From contig CM061141.1 of NCBI GenBank assembly GCA_030789695.1, forward strand, positions 279,689,871 to 279,753,870: DNA of 64,000 nucleotides, written 5' to 3'. The notes beneath the pieces are model-generated. The model saw only the letters and a list, made by a program, of their open reading frames with translations, had not been told where the DNA came from and did not search any database. This stretch comes from Scilla litardierei. Its lineage: Eukaryota; Streptophyta; Magnoliopsida; Asparagales; Asparagaceae. Below are positions 53,018 through 63,922 of this stretch, in pieces. The translations under genes and the position numbers were made by a program. Each line of letters begins with the position of its first letter. Position 1 is the first letter of the stretch.

Positions 53018-55670
53018 CTACTCATGTGGGCCACGGCCGCTGGGGGCGCCCCCCACTAGGGTCGACGTCAACCCACATCCCCCCCCCCTCCACATCCGAG
53101 GGTTGGCCTCATTGCTGGCAGCCGCCTCTGCGCTAACCACATCCTCATCAACGAGCTCGTCCTCGTCGCCTCCCGCCTCTTCCTTGCCCCCAGAGGCCAT
53201 CAGCGCATCAAACTCAACCTCTGCCGGAAGGCAGAGGTCAGCCACTCCTTCCGTACCCGGGCCCCAGAGGGGCCCCTCCAGCGTTACGGCAGCCCGGGAC
53301 GTGGGACATCGGTTGTTTGAGGTCGGTCAGCGGCACCCCCCGCGCAAACTGTTGGGGCAGTACGCCTCGCCTCGCCCCAAACCTACGGATCCCCAGTTTT
53401 CCCCAACCTCGTACGTATACCGTCAACATACAGCGATTCAACATCCCTCTCCCCTTTACCTAGCGCTCGTGGGCAGACGAATGTTGGGGGCAATTATACC
53501 CCCTAGCAAACAGTCTACACACATTCAGCAAGTGTAAGAAGAAACCAATGATTTAAAGGGCGAGGTTATCCGTGGAGCCCGCCAAATAATACAACAAGAC
53601 ATCGGGTTCGGCCCTTGGCCTCCAGTACCAAAAGAAACCAAAAATACCCTTAAAGTCCCTAGCACCGCCTCCTCTCCAACGGCCGAGCCCCCATCTCCCT
53701 CGCTACCTGGCGAGCTCCCGCATCCCTGGCTTCTCGCGGCAGCCGAACGACATGTTCGTCATGATAACAGCGAATGGCGGCCTCAATCAAGTCGCGCTCA
53801 ACCTCCCGCTTCTCCTCCAGCTGCTGCCTCAGGATTCCCTTCTCCCTCCTCTCCGCCTCGACGGTCTTCTTCAGGTCAGATATCTGCCCCACCTGCAGCT
53901 CGATTACCCGCTGCTTGCTAGCCAGTTCCCCAACATCTTCGCCCGGATATCGTCCCTCTCCCGCTTTACCTCTAGGAGTTCACGCTCGATCGTAGCCTTC
54001 GACGAATCGAAGTATGCGGCCCACCCCTTCTCAACCTCGCGAGCCATCACAACCCTCTCCAGCTCTGCTTCCTTTTCCTTCAGCGCCTTACTGGCGTCAG
54101 CCAGATCGATCCTCGCCTTATCGAGAGCCGCCTTCGTGGCGGCCACAGGAGTGCGGCACTATAGTGCTGCCATAGCCATGACCGCCTGTAAAAAAGTCCC
54201 CGGTCAGCCGGACATGAATGAAGAAAACCTGGTGACGAGACGAGGAAGTTGACCTACTTGCACGACATGCCACACAGAGGAGCCGCACAGCCGCTCCGCC
54301 CCCACGCGGATCAATGACTCACGATCCCGCGGCAGCATGCAATACTCCGCGAGACGCGCCGCTACCCCCGGCGTCCTCGAATATCGACTCGTCACGGCCT
54401 ATCCGAAATGGCGACTTATGAAGACGATCGCCTGGAAGCGCCTCGACCTTAGCCCTGGTCCTCTTGAAATGGATGAGAACGCTCTCGTAACTCGGATTCA
54501 TCGACCTTCCCATCTCACATAGGGGGATTCCATAAGGCCACTTCGGGACCGGGGGTGCCTTGCGTGGCCTGTCCGCCTCGGACGTCCGCGCCGGGACCGG
54601 GAGGACCACCCCCTGAATGGGCGAATTCTCTGATAGGCCCTCGCCAGTTCGACCGGGAGAGGCAGCCGATACAGACACCCTCCGTCGCTAGTCCGACCCT
54701 TCTTCGTCTGAGAACTCAGCTCTCTGCTTTCGAGACACCTCCTTCACAGGTCCCTCCTCGCCTATCACTTTCTTACCCTTATCCCGAGGGTCGGCATTCT
54801 CTGCGACAGGCACCCCGGCGGCCCCCGATGTCTCCTCTGGCGAAAGCATCACGTCCCCTCCTGCAAGGAAAAGAAAGATTAGAGTAAGCCTACCTAAAGG
54901 CTCTCCAAACTCAAACTACCTTGGAACCAAAAATCCTGGGCGAGCCGATAGTCCCGCGTCATGTTCGTCAACAGGTGGTGCGCCTCGGGCAACTCCACCA
55001 AAATCTACGCCTTCACCAGATCCTCTCCGGTAAGCTTCACCTTCTCATTCACCAGAGGGTTCAGCACCCCCCAGTTCGACATCAGCACCGTGTCGACTGG
55101 CATCTCAACAAAGACAAAATCATTTATCAACCTTCCTACATCGGCGGGCACCCCGACGATGAGCTCCCTCCCCCTCCTCGCACAGACGCAGTAATACATC
55201 CCCCTCTTTTGAACTGCGAAGAAGAACTGGAACAATGCCAGGGATGGACTCAGGGAGCTAGCAAAGCACAGCACGGTGAACCCCACCAATAAGCCCCAGG
55301 AGCAGGGCGACAAGGCAAAAATCGGCAGCTCCAGGAAGTTCATCAGGTGTAAGAGGTAAGGGTGGATCGGAAAGCAAAGCCCTAACTCGAAGGATATGGC
55401 GTAGACCCCAACTTCATTATCCCCGGGTGAACACACCCTCTCTGACGATCCCGGGACCCGTGCTTCGCAGGGCAGACGCACAAACCGCACCCGAATCTCC
55501 CTAATGTTGATCATGTCCGTCCTGCACCCAACGGCTGCAATCGCCCTCGATACGTCAGTGCGCCACGTCCTCCTCTGCCAAGGCCTTGGTGACCCCCACC
55601 ACCTTTCCTCGGCCATGGACTCTTATGTCGCCGCGCTGCTACCCGCCCCGGAGTCAAAATGAGAAGCCAT
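53018..55670 (-). pseudogene. Antisense ORF of element A (putative gypsy-type transposon protein family)
   Basis: Reads opposite to pol, between the tandem array and the 3' LTR. ATG at 55670-55668 (MASHFDSGAGSSAA), in-frame TAA at 55625-55623, then open to 55005. The domain has IRVRFVRLPCEARVPG, then CSPGDNEVGVYAISFELGL, FPIHPYLLHLMNF and SPCSWGLLVGF, with the layout of the plant 'putative gypsy type transposon' domain (PF04195). Downstream, in shifted frames, come two coiled-coil segments (53904-54146, ALKEKEAELERV; 53659-53892, LKKTVEAERREKG) and an acidic tail (53018-53245). Antisense genes in this place are known in Tat elements such as Grande; their function is unknown. Confidence 0.65.
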
Positions 55671-56142
55671 CGATTAAAGGATATGGGGAGTACCTAGCGA
55701 GAGGCCGAGCTCTGAAGACGAACGGAAAGAGACCACCGGCGACTGCAGCGACGACAGCGTCGGCAGATGGCTAACAAGAACCGAAAGGCAGGGAGAAGAG
55801 TTGAAGCCGGGAGAAAGCAACTGCCGACCCCCTTCTCCCCATACATATAAAAGACAACAAGCCATCTCGACCGTCGATGCACCACCACGCATCGCCCATC
55901 GGAGCATCCCTGACGCCTCGACTGGCGCGAAAGTCGTCTTCATCCACGTGTCATGCGATCACAAGCGGAGGCGCTTCGATTTCCCCAGCCACTTTCAAAT
56001 CACAGTAATGGCTAACTTGACGGGAATCCCTAGAATTGTGCCGCCACTCCCGAGCACGGACCGAAATCTGAACCACCATCTCAAGGCGGGGAAGCGTTAC
56101 GTCATCCGAGCTGAATCGGGCTCCCGCCTCGAACTCGAATGT
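55671..56142 (+). other. Region between the antisense ORF start and the A polypurine tract
   Basis: About 470 bp without a supportable ORF; it would hold the promoter of the antisense ORF. A TA-rich box (CATACATATAAAAG at about 55841) is present but oriented for the plus strand. Confidence 0.35.
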
Positions 56143-56152
56143 CGGGGGCAAT
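56143..56152 (+). promoter_or_regulatory. Polypurine tract of element A
   Basis: CGGGGGCAAT just before the 3' LTR start TGTTACGACC. Short and partly decayed, but in the right place. Confidence 0.6.
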
Positions 56153-57344
56153 TGTTACGACCAGAAGATCGTGATAGTCCGACCTTCTGCCTCAAACCAC
56201 AGAAATACCCCATTGGCTCGCCCCTCCAGAACGGGCGGCCAATCCAACGACGGGGCGCTCCTCGCCCGAACTTCAGAGACCCGCAGGGCACCAGTCGAAC
56301 CAAGGGTCCAACACGACAGGGAGATGGGCACACTCCGCCTCGACCACCGACAGGGGCGCTTACCCACTCTCCCTCGGTCCGCCAGGAACAGCCCGCACAA
56401 GGCGCGTCCGGACAGCGCAGCCTCGGACGTTGATAGATGCGCACCCGTTCTCCCACAGCGATCCAGGATCCACGCCCCAAAGTGAACGGCCGGGCCGTTC
56501 ATCCTCTGCTCAGGGCGGCCCGGTGGCTCGTCTAGGGCCCTGCCCCAGAGAGGCGCTCCGCTGGATCCTTGGCTCATTGGACACGACAAACAACCTAGTA
56601 CAAGGATGCGACTGACACTAACTAACACTAACGCCGCCCGACCATCTGACAAAGCACCCCCTGGCCGATGTGCCCCCTGACACTTAATGCTTTCAGCCCT
56701 GACACTCTAACAAAAGCGCCCCTGACCGTTGCACCGTCTGACAAAAGCATGGCTAACACTCCTGTTCCTGACATCCTCGTCCAAAGCTTCTGCTGATAGC
56801 AGAGCCAGCTCAGCACGTCGAGTCAGCAGGCCAGGTCAGCCCTACCTAACTGCCTCCCGTCAGGTATAAATACCCCTTCGCTTCCAACGGTGAGGGGGTT
56901 GGCAAATTTACTCTTAGTCTTATTACTCACACACAAGGGCAAAGGTCGTCCATATCTTTGTTCTTCCCCTCATAGCTCGTCACGTACGGCGGACTCACCC
57001 CCAGTCCGACCTGCGTGCCCAGCCCCCGCTTTAAGTCCTATTACTGACTTAGGCATCAGAGAGGCTAAGGGTTGGACCCCAACCCGGCCTTTTCTGACGA
57101 GTTGCTCCTTGCGCAGGTTAGCTCGTCGCCATTGGTCGCACTCGCCCTCAGCCTCAGCAATTCAGCCCCTTCAACTGTATCCTACCGGGTCCAACACCGT
57201 GGTCAGCTCTAACAACGAGTTTAGCCTCAACACCCCACTAATCACTTGTCAAATTACCTGCCCTAATCCCCTCATTAACACAACCACCGTGCCCTTGGTT
57301 CCCCTTAATACAAATTCATTGTACGCGAGTTCTACCCCACAACA
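56153..57344 (+). repeat. Element A 3' LTR
   Basis: 1192 bp from TGTTACGACC to CCACAACA. Uninterrupted copy that also shows the empty target site of element B. TATA box at 56865-56872. About 10 percent different from the 5' LTR in the first 320 bp, mostly transitions. Confidence 0.92.
56865..56872 (+). promoter_or_regulatory. TATA box of element A 3' LTR
   Basis: TATAAATA, as at 3037. Confidence 0.6.
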
Positions 57345-57349
57345 ACTAC
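57345..57349 (+). repeat. Target-site duplication of element A (right copy)
   Basis: ACTAC, matching 2321-2325. Confidence 0.9.
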
Positions 57350-58029
57350 AATTTCTGGAAGATGGAGCAGAAACATACTTTACGCACAAACTGCTGCCGA
57401 TTCTGCAGTACAGAGAATTGATTTACACACAGACCAGACAGACCAAATTCAAGCAGATTTGCGTGGCTATATCTTGATATCCAGGCATCGGATTGAGACA
57501 CCATTTGCGCCAGCGTGAAGCTGACGACGCGCTGATCTACGGAGACTACAACACCGACACGAACTGAGTTTTCTAAACTTTATTACTTTATATTCGTGTA
57601 CTTGGTGTATATATCTCTGTAAGGAAAACTTTACCATATTTGTGACTTTTGGGGTCTTGTCTAGTGTGTGCTAGAAAAGAGAGACTTGGCTAGTTGGGAT
57701 TAGCTAATAGAAAGCTTATACTAGTATTAATTTTGTTGAACACGGTGAGTGGGGTACTGAGAGCCTGGTGAGTGTAGAGACGTGGGTTCTGATCTAGCAA
57801 TTACAGTTGTACCTGTTATATTATTAATCTAGTATCTGCTTTGGGGACTGGACGTAGGTCGTGGGTGCGACCGAACCAGGGTAAATCTGTTGTGTACTCT
57901 GTGATTGCTTATTGTTTACTATGCATCTGCTATAACTGCGTGTGATTGCTCGTGGGTTGTATTAGAACTTTTATTAGCCTATTCACCCCCCCCCCCCCCC
58001 CCCCTCTAGGCTTAGATCTAGATCCAACA
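57350..58029 (+). repeat. Element F 3' LTR, right part
   Basis: Continuation of the copia LTR cut at 2325. Contains TATTCACCCCCC followed by a C run to 58004 and CTCTAGGC, a phrase common near the end of SIRE-type LTRs, and ends GATCCAACA at 58029. The next base begins hAT transposase coding sequence, so F inserted into the hAT gene. Confidence 0.7.
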
Positions 58030-58769
58030 TCCTCTACTAAAGCATTGCTTCAAACTCTAAGAGAAATGAGATTCGATCACCTTCTTGAACTTGTGCAATC
58101 TATTTGCACGAAGTATGATATTGACATATCAGATATGAATACACCACACAAAAGAGCCACCGATCGTTCATGCCAACAAAAAGATTCGATGACAGTTCAC
58201 CAACACTATCATTTTGATATATTTAACTTAGCAATAGGTTTTCAGTTGGAAGAGTTAAATTCAAGATTCAGTGATGGAGCAGTGGAACTCCTTTTACTTA
58301 GCACGTCTTTGGATCCTAAAGACAATTTCAAATCATTTAAAATTGATGATATTTGTAGGCTGATCGAGAAATTCTATCCTTACTATTTTACTGAACAGGA
58401 AATGCATTATTTAAGAAATCAACTAGACATTATAAGATTGATGTGCTTCATCATGAGAGCTTTCAGAATATGTCTACAATTTCTGAATTATGTCGAGGAC
58501 TAGTTGAAACAAATAAATCACAACACTATCATTTGATTGATAGACTGCTTCGTCTTATTTTGACTCTACCGGTTTCCACTGCTACTACAGAACGTGCATT
58601 TTCAACTATGAAACATATTAAAACGGCTCTACGCAATAAGATGGAAGAAGAGTTCTTGGTAGATTCTATGATGATTTACATTGAACGAGAGCTTGCTGAA
58701 GATATCGATTCGGATTCGATAATAGATGAATTCTATTCTATAAAACATCGACGGGTGCAACTTCAGTAG
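58030..58769 (+). pseudogene. hAT-type transposase, C-terminal part with dimerisation domain, frameshifted
   Basis: Open from the LTR junction (SSTKALLQTLREMRFDHLL) through YHFDIFNLAIGFQLEELNSRF and LLLSTSLDPKDNF to LRNQL. The frame changes at about 58424-58432 and continues as DVLHHESFQNMSTISELCRG, then RLILTLPVSTATTERAFSTM, LRNKMEEEFLVD, and the TAG at 58767. The last part is the hAT C-terminal dimerisation domain, as in plant zinc-finger MYM-type 1-like transposases. The N-terminal half would lie left of element F, outside the window. Broken by the insertion and by the frameshift; no function expected. Confidence 0.8.
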
Positions 58770-59598
58770 ACTGCTTTACTTCCTTTTTATTATTTTGTGT
58801 ATATTTTAACCTTACTTTTGTGCTCATCAAAAATATTGGAAGAACTCTTAACAATATAATGCGAAAAACCATCTTAGCAAAAGAAGTCAAGACAACTTTG
58901 TAATGTTTTAGTAGATCGCGTGTACCGAACACTTCTTAGCAGATCACGTTTTTTGGTCCTGGGAATGCTTGATGAAAATTATGAGGTTAAACTTCTTTCT
59001 TCTTAAGAATACTCATTTTATCTAGTTGCATAATCTATTATTAGTGTCGAAAGGAAGCTGTAATTATCCACTCGAGTTCAACAATTGCATACCGTCTAGC
59101 TGAACCAAGTTTCACCCTATCACATATGAGTGCTTGATTGATTTGATTGTTTAAGGATATTCTTTTAACATAATCAATTGTAAAAATTTAATATGTCCAC
59201 ATTCTTTCATTTTCTCCGAAGTACTTGAATTTAGATACTCTACTTTTTAGTCAGTTTGGTTAGAAATCCATTTAGTGTTACAACTTTCAGGCATGCAAGT
59301 GGGCAACTTCAGCTAGTTTTTTCTAAGTTTATTTGTCTAGTTTGTACATTTTATATGATTCTATTGTAGAAATTCTGGTTGGAGAAGAATGAAGCTTTGC
59401 CAGACAGCATGATTCAACATGCTTTTGATTTTCCGTCTTGCCGAATGTATCGACCCATACAAGACATAGAGCAACATGCATATTCACACCCCACACAACA
59501 TGCACTCGCGTGGACACAGATCACGTGCAAGCATGAACATTGATGACGAGAATATTTAAGATAGCCCATGGCAGGAAAAAATCATGGCTCCGCCCTTG
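58770..59598 (+). mobile_element. 3' non-coding end of the hAT element with terminal repeat
   Basis: No ORF. Ends AAATCATGGCTCCGCCCTTG at 59598, the reverse complement of a CAAGGGCGGAGCCATG terminus. The related phrase CAGGGGCGGAGCCAGG begins many plant elements of this hAT group. The partner terminal repeat and the 8-bp duplication lie outside the window. Confidence 0.5.
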
Positions 59599-61426
59599 AT
59601 GACTGGATTCTTTTGCATGAAATTTATCTGAGATAATTTGAATAAGATTTAAAATAATTTTATTGACTAGAAAAAAACAATAATTTGATTTCAACTCAAA
59701 TTATATTTTCATGCAAGTGGTGGTTCATGCATGATAGGTGCAAATACAAATTTGTTTATGATTAGTTGTTTTAATCATATTTGATCAATGATAATAAGCT
59801 ATAGAAATTTACTATATAAAGAGCTTATTGTATTTTTTTAAGATCATCAAGTTCTAAAACATCTATCTTTTCTCTTGTACAAGAAACTTGAAAGTTTTTT
59901 GGGGCTTTATTTATTGGTTCGGGTTCAAGTGGTTTATCGTTCTTAACTTTGTATACTCCTTTTATGAAATAATGAACATCGAGATATCATTGTCTGTGGA
60001 CGTAGGCTATAACACCGAACCACGTAAATCTTTTGTGTCGTTTGTGCTACTACTTCTTTACCTTTTTAATTATGCAACTACGATTTGTTTCTTTGCTTCC
60101 GCAATCCGTAACATTTTCTTTTTCTTTGTTTTGATTTAATGATAAGATAAGATATATGATCGTGAACTTGTTGCCCACCACCACATACTTGTGTGTCTTA
60201 TTCAACAAATGAACATATAAGAGCAATAGAAAATTATAAATCAATACTCACCTCTTGAGAAAATTTGGTTTTTTTTCCCCCCGGATTATCAATTAGATCA
60301 TAAACGATTACATTTGAACAGCTAGGTTATTCATAAATTCCATAAAAGCATACGATTAAGTGGGAGTTCTCAAGTAATGATATTGGTGAGGTCATAATTA
60401 GTAACATAGATCATATATAACCTAAAAAAAATTTCAATCGATAGTATCCCAATTACTAATATATTGACATCACATTATTTCTATTTTTTAAATGTGAGAC
60501 TATAATTCTTTGACATCCTATTCAAACTTAAAGTTGTAAACTGTGGAATTTTTTTTAAAGACAAAAAGGACATCTTGATTCATAACTGACAATGTTTGTG
60601 AAGTCATTTTGCTCAGAAATAGGGTGCATGAAGTAAGATTGAGAAGTAGCACATAACTGACAATATTTGTGAAGTAATCATTACTTGAAATCCTATCTAA
60701 CGTCAGTAAGGTTCAAACCAACAGATTAGGGCCCAGTTGCTAATATATAAGTATCATATTCAAAATTTTCTCAACTCATCTTACTTGTTTTGTTCTGGTC
60801 TCATCTGCGTACGTTGCAGATCAAGCTAGAGATTATGTAAGAAAGCGTGGGTTGATATAAATGGAAGAGCGAGCTGCAGTTCATCGATCGTGTGGCACAT
60901 CCACCCAGCAGTAATATCGCAACCCCTTGTTCATATCATCAACATGAATAACAGCAGCACATGAAACATTTGAGTAGTTTATGGGACACCATTGCTGAGA
61001 CCTCTCAATACTGTGTCCAGCTCTCCGATGAAGTTGATCACATAAACTAAGGAAAATGCCATCAAGACCATCTCAGTTGTTCCTGCTCTCCGTACTCGAA
61101 CCAAGACGACAGCTCACCCTCCCACAAGTGAATCCGTACGGTTCAGATCTCTCTCAGTTTCTGTCATCGGTGGATATTATCTTGCTGTCATCCATCTCTT
61201 CCTCTTTGAATCAACATCATCGGTCTCCTGTTTGAGTTAAAATGGCTTGCAATAATTTAAAAGAAGCCATCAGAAAGGGGTAATGTTGCAGCGACACAGC
61301 CCCTTGCATATCTGGCTGCTATTTTAAACGTCTCAATGTCGCTAGCTGTTGCTTTCGCTCGTACCCTACCACTGCGCTTTATGTCCACTCAATTTTTTTT
61401 AAATTATTTCGTGACGTTTTGTGTGT
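59599..61426. other. AT-rich intergenic stretch, nothing identified
   Basis: About 1.8 kb. Only ORFs under 90 codons with biased composition; no domain, LTR, tRNA or repeat that I recognise. Confidence 0.4.
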
Positions 61427-61434
61427 TTAATGTT
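61427..61434 (+). repeat. Target-site duplication of the MITE (left copy)
   Basis: TTAATGTT, repeated at 61608-61615; 8 bp is the hAT duplication length. Confidence 0.75.
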
Positions 61435-61607
61435 GAGAAGTGCTCTCTGCACCTCAAATTGAGGTGCAGAGAAGAGATTTTTTACTGAAAATAGTAAAAA
61501 AATCACCTCAAACGGTCACTTCTTTACCTTATCAACTCTAATTTATTCCCATTTTAAGGCAATATCACCTCCCTGCACCTCAATTTGAGGTGCAGGGAGC
61601 AATTCTC
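61435..61607. mobile_element. 173-bp hAT-type MITE
   Basis: Terminal inverted repeats of 35 bp (61435-61469 and 61573-61607) starting GAGAAGTGCTC and GAGAATTGCTC, with about three mismatches, flanked by 8-bp duplications TTAATGTT. Each terminal repeat itself holds a 23-bp palindrome (CTGCACCTCAA, A, TTGAGGTGCAG). Too short to code; a non-autonomous element. Confidence 0.8.
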
Positions 61608-61615
61608 TTAATGTT

Positions 61616-62218
61616 TTTTAGGGGTGCAGTTAAATATGGTGGGTCAGAATAGCTGCTCACGAGTTGGTTGTGGTCCAATCAAGAAAAAGCCGATCCATTC
61701 ATGGTACGAGATCTCCTGGCGAATCACGTGCGATGGACCCACACGTTGGGAAACCATTATTTGGGGCTCCCTCTTGTTTGTTTTCCGAGTGGCATGGTGA
61801 TAATATATTATTATCGAAGTGCTTATTTTTCAAACCAGCCCTTGCACTCTATATTATTTCATAGTAATTTTTGTTTTCTTCGCTTTTCTTTTCTTTTGTG
61901 TATTTAAAGTTAGGGGTTTTAAGGTATACATTCCATCCAAATTTTTCATCGTATTTAGAGATTTACCCTTTAAATTTATGACTTAAATATACATATTAGA
62001 TCCTTACCCTCTACGAGACTTAAGTGATATATGACTTTACCCTTAAAATTTAGATTTTCCGTTTTTTTCGCTGATTCCAACTTTTTGATCTCTCCCTTTT
62101 CCTTTTTCTTGCTTAGAAGAAGACCATAATTTTAGAATGTTTGTTTGAAGGGATGGGTTGAAAAGGGAGAGGTGCATAGGAAGACCAAAAAGTAGAAATA
62201 CAGGAAAAAAATTTATTC
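61616..62218. other. AT-rich stretch, nothing identified
   Basis: About 600 bp between the MITE and the CACTA terminus. No ORF of note. Confidence 0.4.
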
Positions 62219-62740
62219 CACTACTACATAAAGACCCTTCTTTGACCCTTCAGCCATGGACAAATCCGTGGCTGAAGGGTCGAAATCCGTGGCTTAAGAC
62301 CTTCAAACGGATAAAATAAATTCTGTGGCTGAAGGTCCGTGGTTGATAGGGTGCTGGCTAAAGGGACTTTCGGCCATGGACATCCGTGGCCGTTAAGAAA
62401 ATTAAAATAATATTAAAAAACATCAAACACGAACAAATCCGTAGCTGATATTTGCTGTGAGCCATGGAGATATCCGTGGCTGAAAATTTTCGGCCATCGA
62501 TTTTAATTTTAAAAAACATTATATTATCAGCCACGGATTTGTCTGTGACTGATGGTTATCGGCCACGGACAAATCCGTGGCTGATAAAAACTATCATCCA
62601 CGGATTGGTCCGTGGCCGAAAACCATCAGCTACGTCGTTTTTGTGCACGTATTTCGTTGGTGATATGCATCGGCCACAGACAAATCTGTGACTGAAAAAA
62701 CTATCAGCCACTGTTTGTCCATGGCTGATAGTTTTAGAAT
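62219..62740 (+). mobile_element. CACTA (En/Spm-type) transposon terminus with subterminal repeats
   Basis: Starts CACTACTACATAAAGACCC, a CACTA-type end, followed by many direct and inverted copies of ATCCGTGGCTGA and its reverse complement (for example near 62270, 62472, 62531, 62560, 62600). Such subterminal repeats bind the transposase in this superfamily. No matching inverted end is seen before 64000, so the element probably runs out of the window or is truncated; the right limit given is where the repeats stop. Confidence 0.6.
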
Positions 62741-63210
62741 TTTTTTAAAAAATAAAATCACAGAAATCCCTATATATAACAAAACAAATTACATAGAAAT
62801 CCCAGTATAGCAGACAACAACTCTACACAATATGACTAAAATAACCAAGAACAAAATAACAAAATTCATGTATATAATATGAAATGTATAGAGTCACACA
62901 CATATTAAGACAACAAATATACATATTAAATATTAAAAACATATACAATGAATATACAAACAAATTGTCCACATATTCAAGATATACAAAAAACATATAC
63001 TCATAACTCTCCCCTGCCGTCATCCTCTTGGCGTTGGCCATGAGACTTTGCCGCCTTCATGACTCTACCAAAAAAATAATATTCATTAAGTTAGACGATA
63101 AAACATATATTAAACGAGTCAAAACATCGAATTTAATATCACGAAAAGAAATACTTAACCTTGGCTCTATCACAAGTCACACCTGTAAAAACCAAATCTT
63201 GACCTTAAAG
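62741..63210. other. AT-rich sequence right of the CACTA repeats
   Basis: May be the interior of the CACTA element. A short minus-strand ORF (62823-63041) matches nothing I know. Confidence 0.3.
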
Positions 63211-63224
63211 CAAGCAAGCAAGCG

Positions 63225-63255
<31 letters not shown>

Positions 63256-63267
63256 CCCCCCCCCCCC
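63211..63267 (+). repeat. Compound microsatellite AAGC, GC, CA, C
   Basis: AAGCAAGC, then alternating GC (about 63222-63232), CA (about 63232-63255) and a run of C to 63267. Purine-pyrimidine alternation is Z-DNA-prone. Confidence 0.9.
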
Positions 63268-63289
63268 ACAATACCCCACCGGCTCAGTA

Positions 63290-63445
63290 GCTCTAAGATG
63301 CTTCTATAAGGCAGAAGCAGCGGAAGCTGTAGAATGCTTCTGCCCTGCCTAGAAGCAGCAGAAGTTGCTTCTGGGCAGAAGCAGCTCTGATGCTTATGGT
63401 CGGGCAAAATAAGCTGAAGCTGCTTATGCCCAGGCAGAAGGAGCT
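63290..63445. repeat. AGAAGCAGC-rich inverted repeat region
   Basis: Repeated AGAAGCAGC/GCTTCTGC units in both orientations (for example GCAGAAGCAGC near 63312 and 63377, GCTTCTGCC near 63335), able to form alternative hairpins. Origin unknown. Confidence 0.5.
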
Positions 63446-63698
63446 TGTTACGTTTTAAATTAACCGTAAGCGTACGGTGTAGTTGTAGCTTACTGGTCGA
63501 ACACAGGGATGCACTAGTTTGAGTATCGATTAATTATGCATTCAACTAGCTATGCGAATGGTAATGGAGATGTGTGGATGGAAAATTATCCTAGAAAGAT
63601 GAAAATAAAGAAAAGGTGCTATGGCAAAGCATCACTGCTAATGTAAACTAGGTGTAGGGTTGATCTAGCTTCTCAATCCATTCAAATAATGATATGGG

Positions 63699-63720
63699 TG
63701 AGGATTGATCCCAATCCTCA
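63699..63720. repeat. Perfect 9-bp hairpin
   Basis: TGAGGATTG, loop ATCC, CAATCCTCA, inside the partial LTR. Confidence 0.7.
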
Positions 63721-63771
63721 TCTCTCCACGTCTAACCATGGAGAAGAATTCAGATCTAAGTCTACACCTCT

Positions 63772-63922
63772 AATTGGGGCTCCGATGGATCGTCGGTAGC
63801 CCTAATTTAGTACCTCCACTAATTGGATCCGATGGTTCCTCGGCACCCTAATTAGTAGAAAATCGATCTAAGACTAGTTTACGTCTAACCAAAACCCCAA
63901 TGGTTCATCGGCGATTAGGGTT
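63772..63922. repeat. Three hairpins with a constant loop (right-edge LTR)
   Basis: Loop core RATGGWTCNTCGG three times on different stems: AATTGGGGCT/AGCCCTAATT (63772-63781, 63798-63807, one G-T pair), ACTAATTGG/CTAATTAGT (63818-63826, 63848-63856, one G-T pair) and AACCCCAA/TTAGGGTT (63893-63900, 63915-63922, one mismatch). Same design as the element B/D arrays with a different loop. Confidence 0.7.

Larger units (their letters stand above)
2326..57344 (+). mobile_element. Element A: Tat/Ogre-type Ty3/gypsy LTR retrotransposon, host of the nested insertions
   Basis: Bounded by LTRs that start TGTT and end AACA and flanked by the 5-bp duplication ACTAC. Order of parts: 5' LTR (split by B), PBS, gag, protease, RT, [element D], RNase H, second RNase H, integrase, 80-bp tandem array, antisense ORF, polypurine tract, 3' LTR. 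A second RNase H, 3' tandem repeats and an antisense ORF are characteristic of the Tat lineage (Ogre, Grande, Retand). Without B and D the element is about 16.3 kb. About 37 differences in the first 320 LTR bases, mostly C/T and G/A transitions, together with many stop codons, show an old methylated copy. No part of pol is continuously open except the integrase. Confidence 0.9.

Noticed and set aside
55841..55855. Promoter for the antisense ORF of element A
   Set aside because: The TATA-like sequence reads properly only on the plus strand, which is the wrong direction for the antisense ORF.
57946..58030. First 28 codons of the ORF that runs into the hAT sequence
   Set aside because: They lie in the copia F LTR, including a C run translated as poly-Pro; the hAT coding sequence starts only at 58030.
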